A stretch of DNA of 64,000 nucleotides from contig CM038040.1 of NCBI GenBank assembly GCA_021397845.1, forward strand, positions 63,876,088-63,940,087. Direction: 5' to 3'. Under the pieces are notes generated by a model that ran no database searches, was not told the origin of the DNA, and saw only the letters and a list, made by a program, of their open reading frames with translations. Each line of letters starts with the position of its first letter. Positions within the stretch are counted from its first letter, which is position 1. Source of the DNA: Areca catechu. Its lineage: Eukaryota; Streptophyta; Magnoliopsida; Arecales; Arecaceae. Positions 10,744-21,515 of this stretch are shown one piece after another. The translations under genes were made by a program, and so were the position numbers.

Positions 10744-12202
10744 TGTTGGCTTTGGCTCCTCAGTTTTGATGATTAACAAAAGGTTGAGTATATGTTTGGA
10801 CTAATGTTTAATCTCAAGACAAAGTTTCAGGACTTAGGTTATTCAAAAAGAGTATCTAGAGTACAATGATGAAACCAAGCTTGCCTGGTTTGGGAAAGAG
10901 CTCTTCTACCTTGGACAAGATCAAATTTCTCATATTGGACCTTCCTGTTAAGAAATAATTGACAAAAGAAACAAAGGCTTAGAGAAACTCAAGCATGGCA
11001 CGCATCTCTCTAAGAGTTTCAGAAAATTTCAGATCAGAGGTCGACCACCAGAGGTCGACACCTTGTCAAAGGTCGACCACCAGAGGTCGACTCATGAAGA
11101 GAAGAAAAATTCAGCATGGCCGGCACGGCAAAATCTCAGTGGCACGCTCCAGAGGTCAACACCTGTCCAGAGGTCGACACCAGAGGTCGACTCATAGCCT
11201 GAGAATTCAAAATGGGCAGAACTATGGTTTTCTGGATTTTTGCCTAAAATAAACTGGAGGTCGACTCATGAGGTCGACACTTGATCCAGAGGTCGACTCA
11301 TGAGGTCGACTCATGGCATAACGGCTAGTTTTTCTGAACTTTTGATTTGATTTCTAACGGCCATAAACGGCCATATTTTTGATTCTAACGGTCTTGTGGA
11401 GTTGTTTCAGCATGAATGAGGTATTTAACCTCCACCAAACTTCAAAAAAGACAAGGAGACAAAGTGAAAAAGTTTAGAATCAAAGTACAAAGCCCTCAAT
11501 CAATTTCAAGCCAAAAAGAGTGAGAAAACCAAGAGATTCCTTAGCCAAAAGCTTTCCATTTTTGAGGAATCCAACTTTCAAGTATTTGGCATTTAGTGAG
11601 GTCCAAAGATTCCAAGAGAAAGGCTTGAAGAGTCTCCATCAAGAGCTACATCGAATTACTTATTGCTCAAAAGGAGTTTGTCTTGTTTTATTCATTGTAT
11701 TCATATTTTTTTGTCTTTAGCTAGTTTCAAGGGAATTTGAAACTAGTATGAGGTTTGTTGGTGAGCCAAGTGATAAAACCAACTAGGGTTGCTTGTAAGC
11801 CCGAAGACAAAACAAGTGAGTGAGGTTTGTTGGTGAGCCAATTGATAAAACCAACTAGGGTTGCTTGTAAGCCCGAAGCCAAAACAAGTGTGTAAGGTTT
11901 TGACTTGTGAGCCTGGTAAAACAAGTCGGCTGTAATCTAAAGATTATAGTGGAAATTCCCAAGTGGAGCTTGGGGAGTGGATGTAGGTGCTAGGTGCACC
12001 GAACCACTATACTTCTTGTGTGTTTGCATTGCTTTGCTCTTTATCTTCTTTTGCTCTTTAACTGTTGTTTTATTTCATTGCTTCCGTTGCACAATTACTT
12101 GAGCACTATCACTCTTCACCTTAGAACTTGTTAGCACATATATTGCTTTAATTTTTAAAATACCCAATTCACCCCCCTCTTGGGCACCATTTCTGGGCAA
12201 CA
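10744..12202 (+). repeat. S1: solo LTR with perfect target duplication
   Basis: Ends are TGTTGGCTTT...GGGCAACA. The flanks 10739-10743 and 12203-12207 are both GGTCG. The 3' end ('caattcaccc...ctcttggg') is typical of copia LTRs of the SIRE type, which gives the + orientation. It contains ten GTCGAC palindromes (11039-11312) and a 71-bp unit present twice (11751-11893) built around 'gtgagcc...aaaacaag'. There are no internal genes, so recombination between two LTRs of a former element is the likely origin. Confidence 0.9.
11039..11312. repeat. GTCGAC palindrome cluster in S1
   Basis: Ten exact GTCGAC hexamers lie in about 270 bp, most within AGGTCGACTCATG or AGGTCGACACC contexts, plus a decayed form (GGTCAACACC near 11155). 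Spacing is irregular, so this is not a simple tandem repeat. S2 and the copia element E7 carry similar clusters. Confidence 0.85.
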
Positions 12203-12300
12203 GGTCGGATTCTGGTCCGGATAGGAACCCCGGGGCCTCTTCATCATCCTTCCAGAACTCCTCCCATCGTTATGGGAAAGAACCAACGAGAGGTTATTGA

Positions 12301-13009
12301 AAATGCTTTCCCGCAACCCTTCTCCTCCTTTTTTTTGTCCTCTCTTTGTGAGTGTTTTTTCTTTTTCTTTTTGTAAAAAATTCGAAAAAGAATGAAATAT
12401 CCCAACTTTTCTTACCTCTTCCCATGTGTCCTTTGCGATATGTTGCATTATGTCACGTCTGGACCATTCACAGTCTATAGGGAAGATGTGAGGCCGGCTG
12501 GGCCGTCCTAGAGATGTTTGTTATCGACAGGAAGGACGACATTGGTCCTTTTAAGAATGTTTTTGGATTCACCGTTGGGTGGGGTGTCTTCACCATTCCT
12601 GTGCATTTCTGTCATGATCAAGGTCGGCTGTTTAGGCCCGCCCCGGCGCGTCTTCAGATTTATCATAGGGTAGGTTATGAAAACCATCCCTGAATCCTTT
12701 TTTTTTTAGTGTAAGGTAGGCTGATTAGGCCCGCCCTAGCATGTCTTTGGGTTTCCCATAGGGTAGGTTATCTGAACCATCCCTGTGCCTTCGATCTTCT
12801 TGATGGCCTGACTAGGCCATCCGTTGCGCTCGTTGGGCATACCGATAAGGTGAGTGGATCAGACTCTCTTTTACACAGTTGGCCGATTTCTTAGATCGGG
12901 CCACTTAGGCTGTTGTCGTTCAGTCGGGGCAACAAGCCATTCTGAGTTGAGTAGAGTTGAGCAAATTTGCACAAGAAATTTAGGAATCTGATTATTGATA
13001 ATATTTGCG
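12301..13009. other. E2 spacer with a 93-bp tandem duplication
   Basis: Two diverged copies of a unit of about 93 bp start at 12620 and 12713, with shared blocks 'taggcccgcc' and 'catagggtaggtta'. A third partial copy may lie near 12808 ('gcctgactaggccatcc'). The stretch lies between accessory gene 2 and the integrase end, the place where Tat elements often grow tandem repeats. Confidence 0.65.
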
Positions 13010-13970
13010 AAGGTTTTGTACATTCCATGGCCGAAAAGAGGTTTCACATCTAGGGTCTTGAGTCGATATGCTCCTGGTTGAATGACTTCTTCGACTTGGT
13101 ATGGATCTTCCCAGTTGGGAAAAGTTTATCCTGTTCTGTTGGCCTGGATACTTCTGCCCTTCGCAATACCATGTCCCTTATGCGGAAGATCTGCTCCTTC
13201 ACTCTGGAGTTGTAATATTTGGCGACCTTTTGTTGGTATGCTGCCATTCTTATCTGGGCCTGAAGCCTGGTGCTTGGTAGCAGATCCAGGTCGATCCTTC
13301 TACAATCGGAGTTTCCATTCTCTTCGTAGTTGTCAACTCTTAAGGATTCTAGGGAGACTTCGATAGGTAGCACGGCTTCGGTACCATATGCTAGGTTGAA
13401 CAGAGACTCGCCGGTGGCCATTCTTGGGATAGTTCATTATGCCCAGAGAATAGAGGTCAGTTCTTCGGTCCAAAGTCCTTTGGCGGCATTCAACCTCATC
13501 TTCAGGCCGTGGAGAATGGTCTGATTAGTTGCTTCGGCTTCTCCGTTGGACTGTGGGTGGGCAACGGAGGTCAGCCGGTGCTGAGCATGATATCGAGCGC
13601 AGAAGTCCTTGAACTTCGGATTGTCAAACTGTCTCTCGTTGTCCGTGATTATGGTATGTGGGATGCCAAACCAGAATATGATGATTTTTTTTACAAAATT
13701 CTCCACCTTGCCTTCTATGATCTGGACCAGTGGTTCAGCTTTTACCCACTTTGTGAAGTAGTCAATGGCCACAAGAAGGAACTTCCTTTGTCCAAAGGCC
13801 AGCGGGAATGGGCCAAGAATATCCATTCCCCATTGGGCAAAAGGACAAGGGGCTGTCAGTTGAGTCAAGTGAGTTGCAGTTTGCCTCTGAATGTTGGCTT
13901 ACCTTTAGCATTGGTCACACCTTCGTACGAAGTCAGCCGAGTCCTTCTGGATGGAGGGCCAATAATATCC
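13010..13970 (-). pseudogene. Integrase of E2
   Basis: Catalyses insertion of the cDNA into the genome. Reading leftward, the zinc-binding region (DHLEGRSLAYKI, then RRCDQC) spans a stop and frame change near 13970-13880. The core 13868-13437 keeps all three acidic residues: MDILGP, IITDN and NGEAEATNQT. A further frame (13421-13050) gives ATGESLFNLAYGTEAVLP and the C-terminal MVLRRAEVS. A last piece, also minus strand, ends near 13010 with FGHGMYKTF. At least two frame breaks are present, so it is inactive. It matches the Tat type, with no chromodomain. Confidence 0.9.
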
Positions 13971-13973
13971 TTA

Positions 13974-14804
13974 TCAAATGATCTTGTACGCCAAAGACCT
14001 ACCTTCCAAGTGATCACCGCATATGCCCTCGTGGACCTCTCTTAGGACGTAATCCGTATCTGTCGGTCCCAAGCACTTTAGCAGTGATTGAGAAAATGAC
14101 CTCTTATAGAGGGTCCCATTTAAGATGACATATTGGGATGCCATCCAGCAGATTTTCTTGGCCTCTGTCTTGTCTCCCGGTAGCACGCCCTCATTTAGGA
14201 ACTTGATGATGGGATCCATCCATCTTGGCTCGGCGTCGATCTGGTGCACCTCCACAGCCTCTTCGACTATGCTTGAAGTTTCAAGATGTTCAACAAAGGT
14301 GCACCCGAGAAAATCTGGTGTTGTAGTAGTAATTTGAGATAATGCGTCCACCCAGGAATTCTCTGATCGAGGGACATGAATAATCTCAATATGCTCCAAT
14401 TGAGAGGATAAGCCTCGTACCTTATCTAGGTATTGCATCATGGTTGGGTCCCTGGCTTCGTATTCTCCTTTAACTTGGTTCACAACCAATTGGGAGTCTG
14501 AAAAGGCCCGGAGTTGTTGAACTCCCAGACTTTTGGCGATCCGAAGTCCGGCGAGCAAGGCTTCGTATTTAGCTTGGTGGTTTGAAGCATGAAAGGAGAA
14601 TCGAAGTGCATACTCTATGGTATGACCATCGGGTTCGGCTAGTAGAAGACCAGCTCCACACCCAGTAGCATTGGAAGCTCCATCCACGTGGAGCACCCAA
14701 ATGGACTTCGTCTCCTTCGAAACTTCCCCTTCTATCGAAGGTACTTCATCTTCGGGCCTCCAGGTACATTCAGCCAGGAAATCAAAGAGCACCTGGGCCT
14801 TCAT
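13974..14804 (-). CDS. Archaeal-type RNase H of E2 and start of integrase
   Basis: An open frame of 276 codons. The N-terminal half is a second RNase H: WVLHVDGASN supplies the first Asp, KYEALLAGLRIA the Glu, FSDSQLVVNQ the next Asp and VDALSQI the last. The C-terminal part runs through the pol linker (IIKFLNEG..LPGD) into the integrase zinc region (GICGDHLEG). An additional RNase H next to the retroviral-type one defines Tat elements. The frame is open, but it is part of a broken polyprotein, and the N-terminal Met is internal rather than a real start. Confidence 0.85.
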   Translation of the reverse strand: MKAQVLFDFLAECTWRPEDEVPSIEGEVSKETKSIWVLHVDGASNATGCGAGLLLAEPDGHTIEYALRFSFHASNHQAKYEALLAGLRIAKSLGVQQLRAFSDSQLVVNQVKGEYEARDPTMMQYLDKVRGLSSQLEHIEIIHVPRSENSWVDALSQITTTTPDFLGCTFVEHLETSSIVEEAVEVHQIDAEPRWMDPIIKFLNEGVLPGDKTEAKKICWMASQYVILNGTLYKRSFSQSLLKCLGPTDTDYVLREVHEGICGDHLEGRSLAYKII

Positions 14805-14816
14805 AGCCGATCGGGG

Positions 14817-15470
14817 CTAAAAGCTGATATCAAATTCATATAACTTCACAGTCCACTTGGCTATCCTTCCTGAGGTGTCTGGAGATCGGAGAACAGCCTT
14901 GAGCGGTTGATCGGTCAGCACCATGATGGTGTGGGCATGGAAGTACAGTCGTAGTCGCTTTGCTGCAATTACCAGAGAGTAGATCAGCTTCTGCATATTC
15001 GCATACCGCGTTTCAGCATCATGCAGAACCTTGCTGATGTAGTAAATCAGCTTGTGGGATCTATCTTCATCTCTTCGGATAAGGACCGAACTAATTGCTT
15101 CATCTGAAGCAGAGAGGTACAGGTAAAGCACCTCGCCCTCTTGAGGTTTGGTGAGTCGAGACGGGGTTTTTAGGTACTTCTTTAACTCTTCAAAGGCAAT
15201 ACGATAGTCTTCAGACCGTTCGAAGCCCTTTGACTGCCGAAGTACCTTGAAGAATGGGAGACATTTCTCGGCTGAACGAGAAATGAACCTACTTAGGAAG
15301 GCAATTCTCCCTATTAACTGCTGGACTTCTTTCTTGCAGGAGGGATGCCACATATCCTTTAGGGCTTGGATCTTCTCTGGATTTGCCTCAATCCCTCGTT
15401 TGGTGACAAGAAAACCCAAGAACTTACCCGAAGTGACCCCGAAAGCACACTTCGCCGGATTCAGCTTCAT
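14817..15470 (-). pseudogene. RT thumb and first RNase H of E2
   Basis: Begins MKLNPAKCAFGVTSGKFLGFLV, the conserved region after the RT active site, through GRIAFLSRFISRSAEKCLPFF, to the first RNase H (LYLYLSASDEAISSVLIR, YYISKVLHDAETRYANMQK, LTDQPLKAVL). In the RNase H the usual Asp before the A-S-x-x-A-I region is replaced: the line reads LSASDEAIS, as in many Tat elements where this domain has decayed. The 217-codon frame is open but is joined to RT only through frame breaks near 15480-15500. Confidence 0.85.
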
Positions 15471-16430
15471 GCGATAACATCATAGAGCACTGAATGATTC
15501 TTCCAGGTCTTGGATATTATCTTTTCGGAGGAGGCTCTTGATGATCATGTCATCGATGTAGACCTCCATGTTCCTTCCCAGTTGCTTTCAAACACTTTAT
15601 TGATTAGCCTTTGAAATGTTGTCCAGGCGTTCTTGATACCAAATGGTATCATCTTGTAGCAGTAGAGACCTTTGTCGATGATAAAGACCATCTTCTTCTC
15701 ATCTCAGGGATCCATTCTGATCTGATTATAGCCAGAGAAAGCATCCATGGAGCTGAATAGTTGGTGGCCGGCAGTGGCGTCGACCAGCTGATCAATCTTT
15801 GAGAGAGGGAAGCTATCTTTTGGGCAAGCCTTGTTGAGGTCTGTGTAATCGATGCAGATCCTCCACTTGCCATTAGCTTTTTTCACCATTACCACATTGG
15901 CCAACCATTCAGGGTAGCGGGCCTCTCGGATGAACCCTGCTATGAGGAGTTTACTTACTTCCTTGTCCACAGCTTTTTGTCTTTCAAGAACAAAGCTTCT
16001 TTTCTTCTGCCGGACTGGCTTATATCCAGGAGCAACTTCCAGTCGATGAGTGATTACTTAGGCAGGAATCCTTGGCATGTCCGAAGCTGTCCAGGCGAAG
16101 ATATCGACATTGTCTCTGAGGAAGCGAATCAGCTCCGTTCTGGTTTCTTCATCAAGCATACTCCTGACCTGCATAACTTTGGTGGGGTCTTCCTTTGTCA
16201 AAGGTACCAGGACAGTTCTTTCCATGGGTTCACCAGAACCTGTGGTTGTGTCTCTCGGATTCAACTGATCCAGGGTGGCAGAATCATTGAAGTGCTTGTC
16301 TTGGATCATCAGGCACTGTCGTGCCACTCTCTGATCTCCTCTAATTTCTCCGACACCATTCCTGGTGGGGAAGCATACCAGGAGATAATGAGAGGACATC
16401 ACAGTCTGAAACTTGTTCAAGACAGGTTGC
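15471..16430 (-). pseudogene. Reverse transcriptase of E2
   Basis: Copies element RNA into DNA. The leading linker (16420-16058) has the typical acidic stretch before RT, ending FLRDNVDIFAWTASDMPRIP. The fingers and palm (15970-15704) include KANGKWRICIDYTDLNKACP and FSSMDAFSGYNQI, which carries the first catalytic Asp. A TGA at about 15706 follows R-M-D-P. The active-site box reads YIDD at 15560-15549, intact. Several frame breaks and stops separate these pieces. Confidence 0.9.
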
Positions 16431-16492
16431 CCGAGAATGATGTTGTAAGCCGAGGAGATTCAGACTATCATGAAGTTGATCGGTAGTGTTTT

Positions 16493-17119
16493 TTATCGAG
16501 GTTCAGTGCCAAGGATCACATGCAATACTATTTCTCCCTCGGCATCAACTTGATTACCCCCGAAGCCAGTGAGCAGTATGGGGGATCTCCATAGTTGATG
16601 CCTAGGCAAACACATTTTAGAGAATGCATCGTAGATCAAGACATCAGTCGAACTTCCATTATCAACAAGGATTCGCTGTATATCATAGTTGGCCATAACG
16701 GCCGAGATTACAATGGGATCATCATGCGGGAGCCAGACTCCCATAAGGTCATCGTCGGATAAGAGGATAGTGTTGTTGTCCTTGAGTCGCTTTGGGACAT
16801 CGTCCTCATCTCTTCTCCAATCGATAGGCCAGTGTATAATCCCCACACCTCCGTTGGTGGGCCTTTGATTTGGCAGTTCGGCCTCTTCAGGAGGTGGCTG
16901 GGGATTAGTAGCTTCCAACCGAGGTCCTTGACAACCAATGTACAGCCCCAAATATCCTCTTTTGATAAGATCCTCAATCGCATCCCTTAGCTGGATGAAT
17001 TCCTCAGTATTGTGGCCGTGGTCCCGGTGGAATCGGCAGTATTTGTTCCTATTCCTTATGGAAGAGGAGGCCTTCATGGGACGGGGCCGTTGGGGATAGT
17101 TTTCTTTCTCTATCTCCAT
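16493..17119 (-). pseudogene. Gag C-terminus and protease of E2
   Basis: A 208-codon open frame. Near its start is the gag knuckle-like motif KYCRFHRDHGHNTEEF; related elements usually end this motif in Cys, and here the last residue is Phe. The aspartic protease follows: MANYDIQRILVDNGSSTDVL, where the active-site triplet is DNG, then the flap region MCLPRHQLW..LTGFGG. The usual downstream part is lost by a stop near 16493, where the next frame takes over. Confidence 0.85.
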
Positions 17120-17289
17120 GAGGATCTTTTCTCGAGGGAGGTTGAGGGGAGTGTAGGAGTCGAATCTTCCTGCCGATGCTCTGGGCCTGGGAGGACTTCT
17201 TCGACGGTCAGTATATTTGTTGTTATTATTATTGGAGATCGGGGGACCTTGTCCCCTGTTGTTCTTCTTTTTTGAAGGGGGCTTTCCTT

Positions 17290-18233
17290 CGATCAGTCAT
17301 CGGTTGGCCGCCTGCTCTTCAGCATCGATGTATTTATAAGCCCTTGACAGGAGCTCAGCGTAGCTTTTGGGGAACTTCTTATCCAGGAAAAAGGTGAGCC
17401 TGGATGTGTGAAGTCCATTCTTTAGTGCAGACATGGCTACATGCTCGTTAAGGTCGGGGATCTTAAGTGTGGCCGCATTAAACCTGGAGATGTAGTCTCG
17501 CATGCTTTCTCCTTCGTTTTGATGAAGGAGGAAAGTGTGTCCGTATTTCTGGGGTCTTGCGGCAAGTCTTGAAATGCAAGACAAACAGTTTCTCTAACTC
17601 GGAAAAAGAATCAATGGTACCTGGGCGTAGGCTTGAGTACCACATCCGAGCGGCTTTCTTCAAGGTGGCCGGGAACACGAGGCAGTACATCATGTCCGAA
17701 GCTCCTTAGATCTTCATATAGGCCTTGAAACTATCCAAGTGGTCGAAGGGATCGGAGGTACCATCGTAGGGTTCCACCTGGGGAACCCTGAAGTGCCGAG
17801 GGATGACTTTGGCCATGACACGATCGGTGAAGGGGGGACGTAGATCACCTACTATCAAGTTGTTGTGATCTTTTAGGTCCTGCAACCTCTGCTCCCGCAC
17901 CCTCACCATTTTTTATTTTGATGGCTTTGAATCTTCCATCGTAATTGAGGGGAGCCTGCTTCGACGCCCTCTCTATGGGAGTAAAGTCTTCGGAGGAGGG
18001 TGAGAGAGTTTGCCTAGGCCTTTTCCCTTTCTGTGGGGAGTCAACGGGCCTAGATAGCCTCGAGCTTCGGCCTTCAGGAGAAGGCCGAAAATGGGGGGAG
18101 AGATGTGTTGATTCCTCCCGAGGGATTCTCTTTCTCCAAGATCGAGAGCTTTGTGTGGAGGCGACCGGTGGATTTTCCATCGAAAAAGCTCTGTTTTGAA
18201 AATCTTGAACCATGACCGTAAGATTGGTGACAT
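17290..18233 (-). pseudogene. Gag of E2
   Basis: Capsid-type gag. The N-terminal basic, Ser/Pro-rich part is 18213-17845. The core retrotransposon gag domain is spread over three frames: VIPRHFRVPQVEPYDGTSDP (17820-17760), then MMYCLVFPATLKKAARMWYSSL (17693-17630), then NEGESMRDYISRFNAATLKI (17525-17455) and the end LSRAYKYIDAEEQ. At least two frame changes and a stop break it. The match is to PF03732-type gag. Confidence 0.88.
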
Positions 18234-18430
18234 GGTTTACAAGAGCTTCAAATTACTGCAATCCCACGACAACTATGGGAGGTGGAACATCATTCTCTCC
18301 CAAGGGCGCACCCCATTGGGATGGAACACGACTTCGACTCGTGGAGGCGATCTAAGTCTTTCCTCTCGCCATCGGGATACTTCTCCTTGTTAAGGAGGGG
18401 AGCTTAAAGAATGTTGGCGACTTGCCGCTT

Positions 18431-18448
18431 CCCCTACCTGGCGCGCCA
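18431..18448 (-). other. Primer-binding site of E2
   Basis: The minus strand just inside the 5' LTR reads TGGCGCGCCAGGTAGGGG, three bases after the LTR end. E6 has a decayed match in the same place. The TGG start fits pairing with a tRNA 3' CCA; I do not name the tRNA. Confidence 0.65.
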
Positions 18449-18451
18449 ATC

Positions 18452-19269
18452 TGTTGGCATGGAGTCCTTATTCCGGCCGGTCGGAGCTGCTACACCACAG
18501 GACCGCTCCCCGGTTCACCTGCAAAACAGGTCCCTTGCCGGAGTTGCTCCGGCGAGGGACACTCCGATGCCTAAGTCAAAGACGGGCCCCAGCCACAAAA
18601 TGGGGAAGATTCTAGAGAAGCAAAGGGAAAGGCTTTGTGAATTTTTTTTTGTGTGTGTGTGTCGAGCATTTCTTCTTACCACTATTTATAAGGGGCCGTC
18701 CGACCTGCGGATCCGTTCTTCTCCCAGTGATTATGAGGAGTTAATTTCTTTCAATGATTGGAAATCATGGGTTATCATTGAGCGGTTCCGGCCAGACCAG
18801 AGGCGTGGCAGCTGGAGTTGCGTGCCATGATCGTGGCATGAAAATAGTCGATAGTAACCGTTGGTTACTGTTGCCTATCTAGGACAGATCGTGGATCCAT
18901 CTTCAGATTTCCCCTACTTAGGGAGATTCTTATAATTAAATTGGGAATCTCCTCATCTTCAGATTTTCTTGGTCGGAGATCCTGTCTTCAGCATGAGTCG
19001 AGGACTTGGTGTTTACCAAGGGCCGGAGATCGTGTCTTCGGCAGGAAACGAAGAGTATGTCCTCGAAAGTCAACGAGAAGCCTGGTCTTCGGTTAGTGCC
19101 GAAGACATAATCCGAAGGTCTTGCCTTCAGATGTTGTAGGCCGGCGGAGAGCCTTGAGTTGCCCATAGTTGGCCTGAACTTCCTAGGCCCGAAGTTGTTG
19201 GTTCGGAAGAAAGGTCTTCGGTCAACCGAATCGATGTTTGGCTCGTACTTGGACCGGGATATCCCAACA
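18452..19269 (-). repeat. 5' LTR of E2
   Basis: Ends are TGTTGGCA...ATCCCAACA; partner of 6031-6847. The coding-strand TATA (TATAAATA, minus strand, about 18691-18684) is kept. Most differences from the partner are transitions. Confidence 0.92.
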
Positions 19270-19905
19270 AGCATGTTTTTTTTTCTTTTTCTTTTTTTTT
19301 GGCACTTTATGACCACTTCTTAAGGGTGCAATATATGAAATGGTCAAGACTACATTCTCTCAATTGGAGCTCAAAGATGATCAGTCAAAATATCTTTTTT
19401 TTAAAAAAAATTAATCAGATATATCTTCAAATCTAAAAATAAATAGATAGAGCGATTGAAATTAAAATTGATGTATAAATCTAAATCAATTTCATGTATT
19501 TAGATTTTCATGATTGTTTCTACTAATTATATCTATTTTAGAAAAGCTATGTCCTCTTTTAATTAGAAAAGAAATCTAGTCCAATTTATGTAAGGTTGAA
19601 ACCCACTACCATTGATAGAGGCCACGTATCTCGATGTATTTGTTATTCATCAATAATAATAATAATAAAAGATCTAAAACTTACTTTTATCATTTGTTTT
19701 TACTTTTTTAAAATTTTGTTAAGGGATTCTAATTAAATACTTTAAGAGAATTACTTCCATCTCGGATCATTCTATAAAGATTCCACAAAGAATGTTTTAG
19801 CTTGAGTCCTTTATTATATATTCCAGACAATCAAAGTCTATGTACATTTTATCATGTTTTGTTGTATTGTCTGAAAATAATTATTATTGCCATCAAATCA
19901 CCCTC
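19270..19905. other. AT-rich stretch between E2 and E3
   Basis: It begins with a long T-rich run (19275-19299). It also holds a short (AAT)n microsatellite at about 19652-19668. No gene, LTR end or RNA is recognised. It may be host DNA. Confidence 0.4.
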
Positions 19906-20741
19906 TGTTAGGATCGTCGCAGTGCTGAGGATCTCCTAACCTTCTTCGGTGGAAAAGAGTGTTTCTCTGGTATCTCTCAAGTGAAGACCTACAAAAATAG
20001 TCTCTTACCCGGTGATGACTAGTAGGGAACCCTCTGACACTTAAGTCAGTAAAAGAATAAGATGGGCTATAATTGTCAGAGTTGAGAGCAATGGTGAGAA
20101 TTGAATGAGCATGTGAGAGGGGCATGGGTGTGTTCAAAATTATACCTTCGTCGAAGGTCCCCTCTTATCAATTTATAAAGTTGCATGGAATAATAGAATG
20201 CCATTGGGAAGGCAGCTTCCATTGACTTGGTTAACAAACTCCAAGTAGGATGTTGGGATCCTATTCGTTGGAATCTTTTTTATTGGCATCTTTTTATTAG
20301 GATGGCAGGTTCTTTGAACATTCTATCCACCATGATCTATATTGGGATAGTTGTGATCAATTGGTTTCTGCCATTTACTCAGGTATCATGGATCCGAGTG
20401 TCAAGGCAATCTATTGTTGCCAAGAAAGAGGGAGCCATAACATTATATCCCAGCATACCCTACTAGGATTACACTAGTAATTAGTTAGGCCTGAGTAAGT
20501 ACTCAATGGATGTATGTATAGGGATACCATGTCAGTCAGGCCTGATCGCTTGTAGCCTCTCGGTGTAGGTATTGTAGTTATTCGGTGTAATAGAATACTT
20601 AGTCGTCTCCATCATGGTCATCGTCTTCTTGTTAGTCAGTAGCCTGGTCGTTCTTGGGTAGGTATCCTCACTGTCTCCTCCATAGTCGATGGCATAGTCA
20701 ATGATCTGGCAGGTCATCGAGACCAAGTAGTTGCCACAATA
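19906..20741 (-). repeat. 3' LTR of E3
   Basis: Starts TGTTAGGATCG and ends CCACAATA, a decayed ...CAACA. The next bases, read on the minus strand, are GAGTGGAGGGCAAC, a polypurine tract as in E2. Bases 20030-20050 hold TGACACTTAAGTCAGTAA, the block shared with the E1, E2 and E6 LTRs. Confidence 0.75.
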
Positions 20742-21167
20742 GTTGCCCTCCACTCCTAAATCTAGAGCATTGTCGAATAACTTCTTTGGGCTTTGCTACT
20801 TTTGGGTGAAAGGAGTAATTATTCTATTGATCTCAAGAGTTAGGTAGATCTTTTCATTATCAAGATATTTATTGGCGCTTTGAAAACTATCACCAGATGA
20901 TTTGCCACCTTAATTGCCAGAGAAGGAAATTATTGATGCAGCATTTAAAAGAACTTTGCAATAACTCTTAACGCTTCTAGCTAGTAGGGTGATGCCACGT
21001 GGCCTGGCAGCCTTAGCCTTTAAAAAATTTGGATGGAACTTAGAGCGAGAGTTAATTGGCCGATTTGAATTTCAAAATGATGCAGCATTACTCAACCTGA
21101 GAAGTGCTATGTGTCGAGATCTTGGGCTTCCAGCCAGATCAAGGCTCCAATCCTACCTGCTGGGGCC

Positions 21168-21180
21168 TATATAAATAAGG
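21168..21180 (+). promoter_or_regulatory. TATA box of the E3 accessory gene
   Basis: TATATAAATAAGG is a strong plant TATA match, about 350 bases before the ATG at 21516 and well outside the LTR. Confidence 0.6.
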
Positions 21181-21515
21181 CCTTCTAGCTGCCACTGTAG
21201 GGATTCCAAACTTATAGAGGAGAGGCAAAAGGAAGAAGAAACTTTGGTTCTAGCTTTTCTAAGGCTCTATTCTAGGTTGGTCCTCTTTGCTTTCCTTTGT
21301 CTTCTTCTTAGCTCCTGCTCTTTGCTCTCCTTTGAAGCTTTTAGAGGTCCTGCAGTGTTTTCATAGGAGCTTCTCCTTTCTTTCCTTTGTTGTTCAAGTC
21401 TTTTCCTTCCCGCCCTCATTTGGTTCTTGGGTGGAGGCTTTTCTTCTGAGTTTCTTCTGATTTTCTTGCTTTCCTTAATCTTCCTTCCCCATTTTTTGAA
21501 AAATATCATCTAAAA

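Larger units (their letters stand above)
10325..12300 (+). pseudogene. Accessory antisense gene 2 of E2 (short form), split by solo LTR S1
   Basis: ATG at 10325 starts a basic N-terminus rich in Lys and Arg. The frame shifts near 10380. From about 10390 an acidic stretch and a coiled coil follow (R-L-E-K-R-V-R-M-L-E-A-Q-L). The family signature is weak here (SYHQGFRECRGKAF... YDLKGLD, about 10610-10680). No PF04195-like domain is present. At 10744 a 1459-bp solo LTR interrupts the gene. After removing the LTR and one copy of the GGTCG duplication, the same frame runs on through a Ser-rich tail to TGA at 12298-12300. The gene was therefore still open at its 3' end when hit. Confidence 0.7.
6031..19269 (-). 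mobile_element. E2: Tat-type Ty3/gypsy retrotransposon, nearly complete
   Basis: Two direct repeats of 817 and 818 bp bound a 13.2-kb element. Reading on the minus strand the order is LTR, primer-binding site, gag, protease, RT, RNase H, archaeal-type RNase H, integrase, spacer, two accessory genes on the opposite strand, polypurine tract, LTR. Two RNase H domains, and integrase last in pol, are the known marks of the Tat branch. The LTRs look about 92-93% identical by eye, with mostly transitions. No 5-bp target duplication is seen: left flank AGGGT, right flank AGCAT. Solo LTR S1 is nested inside. Confidence 0.93.

Noticed and set aside
10435..10776. A separate intact host coiled-coil gene
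   Set aside because: The frame has no ATG of its own, ends only because it runs into solo LTR S1, and matches the accessory family inside E2.
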